Shown here piece by piece: positions 21,546 to 33,125 of a DNA stretch of 64,000 nt (position 1 is its first letter; each line of letters opens with the position of its first letter). The notes beneath the pieces are model-generated. The model worked only from the letters and a program-made list of their open reading frames with translations. It searched no databases and was not told the origin of the DNA. Made by a program: the position numbers and the translations under genes. Origin of the DNA: Liolophura sinensis. Its lineage: Eukaryota > Mollusca > Polyplacophora > Chitonida > Chitonidae. The stretch covers positions 9,615,606 through 9,679,605 of the forward strand of contig NC_088305.1 of NCBI RefSeq assembly GCF_032854445.1, in the 5' to 3' direction.

Positions 21546-22107
21546 GAATTACTATGCTACCGGGTGTATGAGAACAAAAAGAGGGTATTCAGATGTATGA
21601 CAAATGTCATACATCGATGGCTTGGTCGTTGTTCATGCCTCGTATATGCATCCAGGCAAGCATCATAACTGCCCAATAGACTGATAATGTACAGCTCTAA
21701 AACAGTATCTCATATCCACAATTCAGCAGAATTGATTGTCCGTCATGGCAGCTCACTCTACGATAAGGCCTTTATCCCAGTATGTATAACTAATGACTGC
21801 ACTCAGCTTCACCGCAGGCACATTACATTTTAAACCTGATAACGCTTTAAGGTTCATATTATTTTCAGAAACAAATTACATATTTCTGAGAAATAATCAG
21901 GGCATGAATATGGAAGAGGCAACGAAAACTCGTTGACACAAATAAATAATACATGAATATGATACAAGTGACTAATTGCATTGTTTGTTTCCAGACGTTA
22001 TATGTAAAACATTCTGCACTGGATAAATGGATGGCTGTTTTCTAAAGCCACGTGCAAACAGGTTGCTATTTATTATAAAAGAACAAAAACAGTTCGTACA
22101 CTAATTC

Positions 22108-22240
22108 ATAACACTTCACATTGTATTTACCTACCTTAAACTCTTTTTTCCCTGAAATTTAAGACTTAACCGCATGAACTAAGCTGTACTCATTGTTTTG
22201 TATATATTGGACTTCAAATATTGTTGACTTTTGACATTGT
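22108..22240. repeat. Dispersed repeat, inverted segment
   Basis: Reverse complement of 19105-19225 with high identity, for example AAGACTTAACCGCATGAACT against AGTTCATGCGATTAAGTCTT. Confidence 0.75.
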
Positions 22241-22587
22241 AACACTCCCTATCACAAATCGAGGCGCGGCAATGCAACTTAAAAAGCAGATAGATAACTA
22301 TTAAACCAAAAGACAATGAAAGACGAAGTAGGCGTGAGTTGCGCAATCTCTCAAAATTACACCCAATTATAACTACGTTAAATTTCTTAATTGGCATTTT
22401 TTTACTCTTTATCAGTGTGAGTCAGTGTTTGAATTCTATGATTGTTGTTTTTTTTTTTTTTTGTTTTTTTGTTTCTTTTTTTTTTGTCTACTTTAGGTAT
22501 CATTATGACGTCATTGTTTCGATCATTGTAAATGCGGTTGTTAACAGTGAAATATCCTTATAGTGCATACATAGATATGGGAGTAAT

Positions 22588-22760
22588 AAATATCTCAAAA
22601 TGTTTAACCCTAAGATGAAAATAAACTTGCAAAACTCAAATAAGTCAAATAAAACCTAACACCGAATTTAAGCATCTTTAACCGCATTCCAACTTCCGTT
22701 AATAAATAAACGAATGTAATTCTGTGTACATTAAGGTGAAAAATCGCTACCAGTCAGATT
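22588..22760. repeat. Dispersed repeat, copy 2 (internally deleted)
   Basis: Matches 18891-19020 and then continues directly into the 19230-19310 equivalent. The middle about 210 bp is missing here and lies inverted nearby at 22108-22240. Confidence 0.72.
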
Positions 22761-23117
22761 GTTTGGTGTACAGGTGTGTGCTCAGTACATGTATAGGAAT
22801 GAATATAACGGAAATTGTCTCAATCTTGGGAAGGTATGAGTTTTATTGATTAAATTATGAAATTCTTGGCGAGAGGACATACGGTGTCATTTAGTGATGA
22901 GACTATGAGACTCCCAATGGCGTTATTAGTCGCTCCTCCCCGATACTGGCTGAGGAATGTCCAGAACATGACGGTCGACATATGTCAAAATTTTTATGAC
23001 TGCTTTCTCACAGGCTGACAGATGGTTACGGGCAAATGGATGATTGGGGTTAAGTTACAGCAATAAACGTTAATGTTGTCGCTGATGGAAACTTCAAAGG
23101 GGACTGAGGCTCCTATA

Positions 23118-23378
23118 TCAAAACATTGTACTCTGGATCAAAACAAGGTCGGGTCATACCAAAGGTAACATTTTCTGCTGTCTTGCTTGACGATCAGCAC
23201 TGAGACGTTACAGAAAGGAAACATGACTGCTTGACCCGGTGTCATATATGGTGTCTTGGACATGATTGTTCAGTGGCGGCAGCACTTTGATGGCAAAGGA
23301 CTCGCCCTGCCACAAGAAGACACCCGCTTGTTATATGACTGTAAAATAGGTAAGTACGACGTGAAACCCTAATCATAC
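23118..23378 (+). repeat. SINE family C, 5'-truncated
   Basis: Shares with 38938-39240 the segments GGATCAAAACAAGGTCGGGT, CGATCAGCACTGAGACGTTA and CCCGGTGTCA. The GTCTTGGACAT/GTAGTGG region and the tail ATGACTGTAAAATAGGTAAG also match. Family C has a tRNA-like head different from families A and B but a 3' end related to B. Confidence 0.65.
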
Positions 23379-25148
23379 AATTACGGTAAATTTTTAACAC
23401 CTGAAACTGGACTCTGGTATAAGTTGAAGTCGAACATTTTACATAGGGCACACAAACATTGGAAGTCCTCAATATATATGCACATGGATAAATGGGCACG
23501 TGTTTTTGTTTGTCATATGATTTGTTCCGCGCATGTGTTATGCCACGCAGTGGAAAAAACCTGTTTCGCTTTTTGAAAATGTGTTTTCTGTTCTCTAAAC
23601 TGGGCTCTACAAATTCTGCCTGCATGAGAGTTGTACATTCGCTGATCACGATGTAGGAACACAGTGAGCTTAATTAGTTCCGGTTACTTAGTAATTTAGA
23701 CTTGAATCAACACACGCAGGTGTGAATGCGCTGTATAACTGGATGTGTTCCTGGAATCCAAACATCCTTTGGACTTGCAGGCTTTTCTCTCAGCAACTGT
23801 TCCTACGGACTTTTGTGAGACATTGAGTTTGATTACCCGTCACTGGCAGATTGAAGTTGGTATTGCATTTGAAAATTGCTTTTCCAGATATCTGATATGA
23901 ATCGATGACTATTAAACATGACCGATGGAGTGTGACTCACTGGGTATGTTGTAGATTAATATTTAATATCAAATCGTGTGTAACACTGATATCAACAACT
24001 GATTCCACAAGAGACCATGTAGATAAAGAAGCACTGCCAAACCAGTGCCAACCCACCATTCGTCTGTTACCCACCAGACGTAAATTTGAGAGAGAACGTG
24101 CCGGTATACAGGCCCTATACTTACCCAGGTATGGATACAAGGCTTCCAACATGTTTATTTTACCTCTGCCAAGACGAAATACTCACAGTGACCCCAATAT
24201 GCTTGTTGATTTGATTTGCTTGAGAGTGAAAACGATTTTTGCTAGAGGCCTTGCCTGAAGTAAAAGTACTAAGGAATATGAGGCATGAAATCAGAGAATT
24301 TTGCATGACACATCGCGATACATATACTGCACCATTGGCAAGGCGATGACAGGAAATAATAGAGGCACTCTTTGGTTGTTTGTCAACGTGTATTTGCAAA
24401 CTCTGTAGAGATTCCCTCTTTGTAATGCTGATTGCTTGCCTCGACATAATACAAGATCATCACGATAACTGATTTATGAATCAAATCTTCTTTATCAGGC
24501 ACAATGGCAGAATAGTGGCGGATATATGCCTTTGACCCACGTGGCTTTTAGCAAGTTCCTTTGAGCAAATTGCGTGACCCTGAGTAAACTTTGAATGAAA
24601 ACATCATAATTTTGAAGTCAATATTTGAAGCTCAACATGTTATAATCAATCCTTGATGTTTTGAGGAGGCAAATGTTTATCGGTAAACATTGAGGTAAAG
24701 AATTCCTAATGAACTTGTTATGGATTACGAATTATGGATACGTATTCGAAATTGTCATTGATTCTATAAAAGGAACACTTTCCCTGGGATGCTACCATTG
24801 GTATTAATATTTCCGGTCTTGGCACTGTTTTGGGACGGACTGCGACCAAACGTCCCAGACAAAAGAAATGTATATTACCAAAGGAATTGGCGTAATATAA
24901 CAAAAACAGCATAGGTACAAGCAGCAAGAATTACTCGCATTGACTATGCTTGTCCCTGTAGAGAAAGGTTAACAGTTCGAGACGAGACTGTTTAACTAAG
25001 TGGATTATTCATTGCAGTGGAGAAGAAAGAGCAGTGAGATTTTTCAACAAACTTCAGGAGAGCCGAAGATCCTCAAGGCCAATAAAATCCAGGCTTAGCT
25101 CTGATGAAGTTCGTGGGCGACAGCGCAACGAGTACGAGTGCTCAGAAC
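23379..25148. other. Intergenic DNA before the GPCR pseudogene
   Basis: Nothing recognisable. The open frame of 117 codons at 23905-24258 has no motif, signal or splice context and is taken as chance. Confidence 0.55.
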
Positions 25149-25945
25149 ATGCCGGAAAATGAAACAGATGATTTCCGCGACGACTGCATCGCCACAGCGG
25201 TTCGGGTGACGAATATGCTAACCTCGATTGTTCTGTACTTTACCAAGCAGATCCCTCCGATAGCCAAGATGTGCCGGATAAAGCGGAGTATCGCCCACCT
25301 GACATCCAGTACAGTAAGCATGATGCCGCGCATGTATAGCGCCGTTACAGGGGTCTGTCAATCTGGATCCTAGCAGTTGTCGGCATTAACAGGTGCATCG
25401 AAATCAAAACGTCAATGCGTTACCCGTCAGGCGTGACGACACGTCGCTGCATCTGCAGTCGAGCCAGCATTTGGACAGTCTTTGATTTGACGTTCCTTCT
25501 CCCCTGTGCAATGTCCACAGGGTTTAGTTATTACGCGTTCGACACTGCCCAACGTCTGTGTGAGATGTACTGCGCTTTCCCTTGGATCTGCATCGCAACT
25601 GGAATTTACACTCCCATAGCTTCAACCCCTGTCATTCTGTTTACCACCATCGGCATCGTTCGTCAAATTGGACCACAGGCCCAGAAGCGACTCTCAGTGA
25701 CATCGGTTGTCAGAGCTTATTTGCATAAATCTGCCAGCAAGAGGGACAACAGAGAGATAAAGACCTTCTCTCTTACGATCGGGATTTTCTACGCCGATTG
25801 AGGACCGTACGTGACTGGAGCTTCCCTGATGTCCTTTGCTCCTGACGTCCATGTCCACGACTCCGTCCGCTTCCCTCTACTATGGCTCGCCAACAGCAAT
25901 AATTTACTTAGCAGTGTACAAATCTTTTCGGCTGATTTTTCTTAA
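25149..25945 (+). pseudogene. Rhodopsin-class (class A) GPCR pseudogene
   Basis: Remains of a seven-transmembrane receptor. In one frame from 25361, TM3 reads SIWILAVVGINRCIEI (NRC in place of the D/N-R-Y motif). It is followed by TM4 (WTVFDLTFLLPCAM), ECL2 with cysteines, TM5 (ICIATGIYTPIASTPVILFT), a basic third loop (KRLSVTSVVRAYLHKSASKR) and TM6 (IKTFSLTIGIFYAD). TGA at 25799-25801 then takes the place of the tryptophan in the CWxPY motif, and GPYVTG continues in frame. TM7 follows (FPLLWLANSNN), but NPxxY is not preserved, and the frame ends at 25945. Upstream, an N-terminal frame with an N-glycosylation site (MPENETDD, 25149) lies in another frame. The shift is near a GGGG run at 25350-25353, and TM1-TM2 are not recognisable. 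The NRx motif is reminiscent of the moody/melatonin-like branch, but the subfamily is not secure. Confidence 0.72.
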
Positions 25946-27344
25946 TCTCTGCGGGTGTGTATTTACATGTAACTGGAGAGTCATCCGAAAAGGTGGATGA
26001 AATCTTGTTTTGGAAACAATACATATACTCCAAGAAGAAACATATGAGATTGTATATAGTGTAGGTAACATTGTATGTTGGGATGAAAACCTTGATTATC
26101 GTACTTTCTGCAACGGGATGTTTTCAACAAGGAAGGCCGCAAAAAAAACATTGCATAACACTGCCGTCATCCTTTTTGTAACGCTCTGTATTCCATTCAG
26201 TGAGGTTTAAAACGCTAAAGTCTGCTAAAAGAATTAAAACATTGCGTATCAATTAGAATTAACGTATACATCACCAAATATCCACTGCCAAGAATGCTTA
26301 GGAACGGGCATCTGCGTGGACAATGTGAGATTCTGGAGAGTAATTGTTGAATACAGAAGTACTTCGTGGAAATGAATATCCACAGGTTCTGCTGATGAAA
26401 ATACAGTTCATTATTGTTGATAAGTTTCTGTAATATTAATTTTGCACTTTCAGTCAGATAGATACGTTGTACATTTAACCGTCCTTGAGTACATTGTTTA
26501 GTGTTTATAGATACTTTTAAAGTCCAGACAACATTTAATTAACAAAAAATCATCTATATACGTGCGGCTTACTTGCACTCGGTAAGGAGTCTCATTGATG
26601 CAGCACTAGACAAAAGAGCGGTGGAAGTCCGTCCTGCAAAAAGGACGCACATTACATGCATTCTAAGTCATGTGTCGTCATGTGACTAAAAAATTCTTAA
26701 GTAAGACGTTAAACCCCAAGCACTCACTCACTCACTCATCACCTGTATAAGAGACCATTCCGTGTTCATTCTACACATGGCCTGCATGATTTTTTTTATA
26801 TTTTGACAGTGAATAAAATGCACATAAATTGGACCTTTTGGACCATACTAAACACGATGAAGTGGCGTTAATGATTCCTTTTGCTTAAAAATATTCCCTG
26901 ATTGCTATATTTTTATGTTCAACATCGATGTACATGTAGCACAGCATCTGTTATGGTATATAATGTGGAAATACAACTGTTAGCGTCCGTTCGCCAGCAA
27001 TAAAAGGAATCTGTAACGTCACCGCAAAGAAGGCGTAAAACATTTCTATCGAAATAAGAATTTCTTGAAAGAAAAAATAATTTTTGTGTTGTAAACTGTT
27101 TTGAAATTAATAGAAAATATCAGAAGTAATTTAACTTTAGGATTTTGATTTTTAATTTTGGGAGCTGTGTGAAAAGAGATCTAAACGACCGTAGCCTTTT
27201 TTGTTATGACATGCTGATTAAATCCATAAATTAACTTTATCTTTATTAATAATGTGTGTTACGACCCAAACTGTCTGTATTATAAAGAGATGGCTTGTTC
27301 GAAATACACGACAGTTTAGCCGCACAAAAAAGTAACCAAAACCA
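25946..27344. other. Intergenic DNA with one SINE B
   Basis: No gene recognised apart from the SINE at 26558-26740. AT-rich. Confidence 0.55.
26558..26740 (+). repeat. SINE family B, 5'-truncated
   Basis: Family B body: GCAGCACTAGACAAAAGAGC, GGTGGAAGTCCGTCCTGCAA, GTCGTCATGTGACTAAAAAA, then GACGTTAAACCCCAAGCACT and (ACTC)n. Confidence 0.85.
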
Positions 27345-27945
27345 GCAGATTTTATTTTACAATAATTTATTAGCTTAACAAGAACAGATAATAAGACTTA
27401 TACAAATACTAAAGTACTTAAGTTTAACAAGGAAGGATAGCAATATCTATACAAATACTAAAGTACTTACGGTGTCAAGTCCAAACGGACGCATATATTC
27501 CACAATATATATACCACAAAGGTATAAATGCTCAGAGGCAAATTCACAAGAGGGAAAATCCACAGTATAACTGAGTGTATGACGAAATATACACAAAATT
27601 CCACAGACAGGGTCCATGTACTAATAGGCACTGTGTATACAAGAGCACAAATTAAACATACAAGTTCAGACTGAACAAGTGCCCGGTGGAGATAGGATAT
27701 AAAAAAGCCAGAGGCTATAGAGACACCAAAATTCAGCACAAATGGCCTACTAAGGTAATACACAGCAAAAGCATCCAAGCTCTCAATAATTCTCCGTTCT
27801 CCGTTCTCTGTTCTCTCCGTTTGACCTGCTTTCATAGGTCTTCATAGCCTGGTGGAATTGTCCAGAATAAGAAAATTCCTGAACACTTGATGTAAACAAA
27901 CAGCACCGAACTGAGCGCATTCTGGAATATTCTAAGGTAGAGGCA
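27345..27945 (-). mobile_element. LTR-like dispersed repeat, copy 1
   Basis: Reads on the minus strand from CCTTAGAATATTCCAGAATG to an AATAAA-containing end (27360-27372). It is about 85-90% identical by eye to 42653-43110 over about 450 bp. It has a perfect HSF-type motif AGAATATTCCAGAAT near the start, a consensus splice donor CCGTAAGTAC about 450 bp in, and a polyadenylation signal near the end. That order fits an LTR (U3 to R/U5) of a retrotransposon or a solo LTR. No internal gag/pol region is present. Open frames of about 120 codons inside it are not conserved in copy 2. Confidence 0.5.
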
Positions 27946-28044
27946 GACAGTAGGCGCTGAACTCAGCATATGTAAACAGTGGCAAGCTAAATTTAGAAAC
28001 TGACGGCAGTCGTGCACATAACATGTGTTATTCTAATGAGGCCA

Positions 28045-28198
28045 TGAGTTGTACGTGGTAAAGTCTTGCAGCAACCTGCGGATGGTCGTGGGTTTCCCTC
28101 GGGCTCTACCCAGTTTCGTCCCACCATAATACTGGCCGCTGTAGTATAAGTGAAATATTCTTGAGTATGGCGTAAAACACCAATCAAATAAATAAATA
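28045..28198 (+). repeat. SINE family A, 5'-truncated
   Basis: From ACGTGGTAAAGTCTTGCAGC through GTATAAGTGAAATATTCTTG to AAATAAATAAAT; close to the family consensus. Confidence 0.88.
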
Positions 28199-29488
28199 AT
28201 TAACGAGGCCGTGGGATACGCCATGTTGGATAAACTGGAGACACGACTGCACGCCAAATGTACAACACGCTCATATGGTTGAAAAGTAGAACAGGGTTCG
28301 GTTGACGTCAGCGGAAACAGTCAGCCACTTCGGTTGTAGAAAAAACTTGTTTAAATGGTTAATATTGATGAAAGGGTGGCGCTTTGATTTCGTCAATGTG
28401 TGCAATGTTCATTCCTTTAAGCGGTGATACCTCGGTTTTGCAACTTCGCGATAGCGAAAAAGTACACTTTTGTAACTTCATGGGGGATACTTTGTCTATG
28501 GATATATCCTTGCAAAAAGTAGCAAATGTGTACCACTTTCTGTACATGTGTTTGTGTAGTCTGCGATGTGAAGAAAATGTGTATCACATGTACACAACTC
28601 GATACACATTAACAGTGCATGTACATAAAAATAATGTATGTGAGGTACACATTAATGTCCTTGCTCTAATGCGTTACAATACATGTGTACCTGTGATACA
28701 AATGTCACGTTTTTTTTGTTTGTTGTTTTTTTTTTCAATGCAGACTTTACTATGACTATGACTGATGTCCCATGCCATAAATTACCTGACGCGGTGCGAT
28801 TCTTTCCTATTAACTCTGCACAATTTAGATACACACAATCTTGCTCGTTGCAGCCTGTGTATATAAATAGCATAGTCTGGAATTAACCATTAACCACCAA
28901 ATGAATGTTAAAACTACAAAATACAAAAGCATGGAACTGGCACGGCTGAGTGTTTTTTTTTTTTTTTGACGTCTTTTCCATGCTAATAACAGAACCACGA
29001 TGAATGCTTGTTTGTCCCCAAACCTTCGCGTGATATGATGCCATGTCTCCATATGCAGGTTGCACTTTTCTGTATATCATATCTAAAGATCAACCTAGTA
29101 TAGCTATTATTTTTGCTTTATTTGCGTTTTCTGGAATTCAGTGAAGTCATAATATTTTGTTACCTCGGTAAGCTCCAGGGATGTGGGTAATAGCACTGGG
29201 CAAAAACTTTTCAGTTCTATCCAATATAGACACAACTTTATAGTGTATCAACGACCTAAAATATCTATGTGGCAGTTTTATTCAATCAGTGCTTCTTCGC
29301 GCTTCAGTTTGGAAGCTAATCTTGCACGCAATTGCCCCACTGGAGCATGTATAACCTTAACACTGCAGAGAATACGATGGTGGGGTTTATAGATGAAGCA
29401 CCCTGGATAGACTTCACCAGATACCTGACCAGCCTTTTGAGTTAAGCCCGCAGCCAAAACGATTAAAATATTACATTTAAACACACAA
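28199..29488. other. Intergenic DNA
   Basis: No gene or clear repeat, only T-rich and A-rich runs (about 28709-28737 and 28952-28969). Confidence 0.5.
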
Positions 29489-29745
29489 CCGGCGGCCTCC
29501 ATGGTCGAGGAGGTTAGCACGTCAGCATGGCGTATTGACCCAGAAGCCTCCCAATGCGGTCACGGTGAGTTTAAGTCCAGTTCATGCTGGCTTCCGCCCG
29601 GCCGAACGTGGGAAGGTCTCTCAGCAACCTGTGGATGGTTGTGGGTTTCCCTCGAACTATACCCGGTTTACTCCCTTCATAATGCTGATCGCCATGAAAT
29701 ATTCTTGAGTACGATGTAAAACACCTGTCAAATAAATAAATCAAA
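29489..29745 (+). repeat. SINE family A, nearly full length
   Basis: Head GGCCTCCATGGTCGAGGAGG, B-box region GTGAGTTTAAGTCC, body and tail ATGAAATATTCTTGAGTACG with AAATAAATAAAT. It lacks a few bases before the tail block. Confidence 0.85.
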
Positions 29746-30391
29746 TGTATTAGATTTAGTAATCACACAAAATCGATGGTCAAGACACTGACAGTCGGAA
29801 GGGCGTGAACGCCTTAAACATCTGGGCCAGGGATTGATCCCTTTTACAGATGCATGCAGTCGGGGCATGGTCAAAAGAAAGGTGAAGGTGAAGATATAGT
29901 GCAAATAAAGAGCAAATGTGATGAAAATAAACAATGATATAATACTTCGCAAAAGGTCATTGAAGGGAATAAAAAAAACAGCACTTCTCTTTGAATTTTT
30001 TTTACATCTTTGAAGACCGATTTAAGGTGATAATGCTACACTAATTCTCTAAAAAAACTAAAAAAAAAAACACTTTGTCTCTCCGTTTTTATGATGTGGG
30101 TAGTGCTTTTGGCTTAACACTAAACCCTGATTTTACCTAACCGTTACAATACTCATGTGAACTGTGCATCAGACCACTCTTAATGCATGTATTGTATCAC
30201 GAAAGATGTGTACAGAGTTATTTCCCCTTTTTTGTCCCTTCTTTTTTCCTCAGCTGGTGCCTTAATACTTGGTTTGTTATCTGTTGAAGCATGCGGCCTT
30301 CGTGTCATTACTGCCACTGTTTTTGAAATGCATTGTTAAATGTACTTATATTGGGTGAATTTCACATCAGTTTCGAAAGACGATAAGTTGT
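29746..30391. other. Intergenic DNA
   Basis: Nothing recognisable; short A and T runs only. Confidence 0.5.
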
Positions 30392-30480
30392 CCTCCCACC
30401 ATTATGCTAGCCGCCGTCGTATGAGTGAAATATTCTGCGAACACTATAAAAAGCACGTGTCAAAGCAATAAGTCAACTAA
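30392..30480 (+). repeat. SINE family A, 3' part
   Basis: TCCTCCCACCATTATGCTAG, GTATGAGTGAAATATTCTGC and a degraded end. It faces the next, inverted copy 70 bp away. Confidence 0.75.
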
Positions 30481-30547
30481 ATAAAAGATAAGTGGTGTAA
30501 TTATTTATTAGTATAGCGGCTTTGCTATAAATTGTTGTATTGTCTTG

Positions 30548-30765
30548 GATTTACTTGTTTTATTTATTTAATTGGTGTTTTACACCGTACTCAAGAATAT
30601 TTCCCTTACACGACGACGGCCAGCATTATGGCAGGACGAAACCGGGCAAAGCTCGGAGGACCAGGTTGCTGGCAGACATTCTCACATACGAAGGGAGGGT
30701 AATAGCGAGAAGCTCCTGGGTCATTGCGCGGCGCTGACACGCCAACCACTCCGGCATGTTGTATT
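30548..30765 (-). repeat. SINE family A, inverted, with a short body deletion
   Basis: TTTAATTGGTGTTTTACACC, then body and head to CCAACCACTCCGG. The GGGAAACCCACGACCATCC portion is missing. Confidence 0.85.
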
Positions 30766-31169
30766 TAACCTTTGTGCTAACTATTTCTGTTAGGACACGA
30801 CGATGTCTCTTTATAGCAAGTCATGTATGGTGCTGCCCCAGTGTAACACCACGTCGCAGACAACACACTCCACGCCCAGATAACATTTTAATGATACCGC
30901 CAGGAGCAGCACGTTATCTACCTCTACCAAATCCAACATTCCTAATTGCCATCTTAAGTCGGTATATTTTGTTCACTTGTAACAACGTTTGGAAAGCAAG
31001 TCGCCATGAGCTGAACTTGAACTTACATCGATAGCATTAACGAGTAGCTCATGGGTTTTGTGGTATTCTGTGCAACGTTAACCAATGTGCCACGGCAATA
31101 CTAAAGCCAGGTCAGAATCAATGTGCATATAGCGGCATATTCCGCTACGTCTGGCGTACGGGTCATTAT

Positions 31170-31436
31170 CTGATTTATTTATATGATTGGTGTTTTACAC
31201 CGTACTCAAGAATATTTCACTTATACGACGGCGGCCAGAATTATGGTTGGAGGAAGCCGGGCAGAGCACGGGGGAAACCCACGACCATCCTCAGGCTGCT
31301 GCCAGACCTTCCCACGTACAGCCGGAGAGGAAGCCAGCATGAGCTGGACTCGAACTCACAGCGACTGCATTGGAGAGAGACTCCTGGGTCATTGGGCTGC
31401 GTTAGCGCGCGAACCAACTGAGCCACGGAGGCCCCG
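31170..31436 (-). repeat. SINE family A, full length
   Basis: The best-preserved copy with 62432-62697. From the 3' tail (TTATTTATATGATTGGTGTT) back to the head GGGGCCTCCGTGGCTCAGTT, with A box TGGCTCAGTTGG and B box GAGTTCGAGTCC on the minus strand. Confidence 0.93.
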
Positions 31437-32671
31437 CATATGGGTCAACCACACCTTGGGTAGAGCAACTTCTTATATGAAAACTTCATGACCCATGCAA
31501 GCAAAACACACGTCGCTGCACTGATATTGCTCTCTATGCTGTATTTCACCATATCAGTATACTGCAGAGAACTGTTGAGGAAAGTTCTAGTTTCAACGTT
31601 ATTTCAATGTTATTTACCACAAAGAAGGAAATATACCTGCCCGACACAACGTTGGTGCATTGAGTTCATTTTTGTCTTTATTTAGTCAGATACAGTTGTT
31701 TCCCTTTACGCGGAGCTCACATAAACCCACACAAGACGTCAAGATAAAATTTCGGATACTACATTACAGACTGTGGTACACATGTACAGTTGATCTTGTG
31801 AATCATGCACTCAAAGGTTCAATCATAAGAGTTCGAGTCTTTTAATTCCACGTATTATATCATGTAAATTGATAACTAAATAACATAATTTGTAAAATAT
31901 CCACTTCGCCACGTGAAAGCGTGATGTAATCGGGAATATCTTTCTCCATTATCTCATGGTTTATTTATTTGATTGCTTAAGTGCAACTCCATTATCACTC
32001 TGCATTGCACAGAATCTTACAGCTAACACAATTATTATTTTTTTTTATTGACCATTTATTTGTATGGATCTGTGTTCCCGACAGAACATCGTAAAAGGAA
32101 TCAATTATTTCTTGAAACCAATACAGGCCTTACTGTCCAGCAAGACCACTGAGCTGTCTAACACGCCATAGGGCGCAGGACTGTCCTCTCTGGCTTTTAA
32201 CTCTAAGTCTAATGACAATGTTTTATTAATTAATTTTGTTAAATAAATCTATTTATGAAATTCTGAAAGTCCGGCCCTAGCTTCTAGTGTAGTGCAGCTG
32301 GTGTTTTATGAAATGGTGTCATGCCAGATGTAGGTTGTTATATTACACCAGACAATTTCTCACCGCGGATACAGCTACATGCATTTCGTGAACGTGTTGT
32401 GACCTCATTTCAGTCAGAAGCAAGATGAGTGCTCAAGGGTTACTTTGATATAATGTATAGATGCTCGTGTGAAAACAAAAATAATCAATTAACTCTGGAT
32501 TTTGAACCTCTCTTTCATCATAACAGCAAATTTGTATTTTTACAGTAAAATTTATTGGTTTTTTGAATCACATTGTGTCTTACTGCAATGAAATAACTCT
32601 CTTCTGATTTTAAATTCCCAGCTAACAGCGTAGTTACAAGGGGCTGTAAAAGTCTCGTGTTTCCTTCGCGG
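31437..32671. other. Intergenic DNA
   Basis: No gene recognised. One T-rich run near 32036-32046. Confidence 0.5.
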
Positions 32672-33010
32672 CCAAAGCCTCTGTTTCTGGAGCGGTAGAT
32701 CCTCGGTCAATCCTGGGTCGAGTCACACCTAAGATTTTAAAATAAGGAAGTTGTACCTTCTTCGCATGGCGTTCAGTATGATGGTGATAGTGCAACCAGT
32801 GGTTAAGCCGTATTAGTATAATGGCTCGGGCGGGGCGCCTTACTTGCCTGCGTTAAGGTGTCTCAGTGAAGCAGCTCTGGTTAAAAGAGCGGTAGAAATC
32901 CGTCCTGCAACAAAGAGGCACATTATATGCTCTCTAAGGATTCTTTCGTCGTCATATGACTGAAAAAATGTTACGTACGATGTTAAACCCCAGGCACTCG
33001 CTCACTCACC
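32672..33010 (+). repeat. SINE family B, full length
   Basis: A tRNA-like head (AGCGGTAGATCCTCGGTCAA, B box GGGTCGAGTCACACC) is followed by a body with GTATTAGTATAATGGCTCGG and AAAAGAGCGGTAGAAATCCG. The end is GTTAAACCCCAGGCACTCGC and (ACTC)n. Confidence 0.85.
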
Positions 33011-33063
33011 ATAAAATATACAGCAACATGAGGCAAAATCACAGCCTTCGGTGACCCAATGGT

Positions 33064-33125
33064 GACAGCGTCCACGTCGATGTCTGGATATCCAAGATAA
33101 ACCCAAATCGAGTCATACTAAGGAC
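33064..33125 (+). repeat. SINE family C head fragment
   Basis: GCGTCCACGTCGATGTCTGG and AATCGAGTCATACTAAGGAC resemble the head at 38955-39015. It abuts the end of the Tc1-like remnant. Confidence 0.5.

Larger units (their letters stand above)
18160..23117. other. Intergenic repeat-rich DNA upstream of the lipase
   Basis: No gene seen. It holds SINE tails, a GGTTGATGGATT-type minisatellite, rearranged copies of one dispersed repeat (18891-19300, 22108-22240, 22588-22760), a TATG microsatellite, a TATCGATA-rich block and homopolymer runs. These are listed separately where distinct. Confidence 0.6.

Noticed and set aside
23905-24258. 117-codon frame
   Set aside because: No motif and no supporting signals; likely chance.
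25142-25333. Hydrophobic minus-strand frame in the GPCR pseudogene
   Set aside because: Antisense of the receptor's N-terminal part; no motif of its own.
26700-26745. ACTC repeats as a possible CRISPR or regulatory array
   Set aside because: They are the simple tail of SINE family B; the genome is eukaryotic and there are no spacers.
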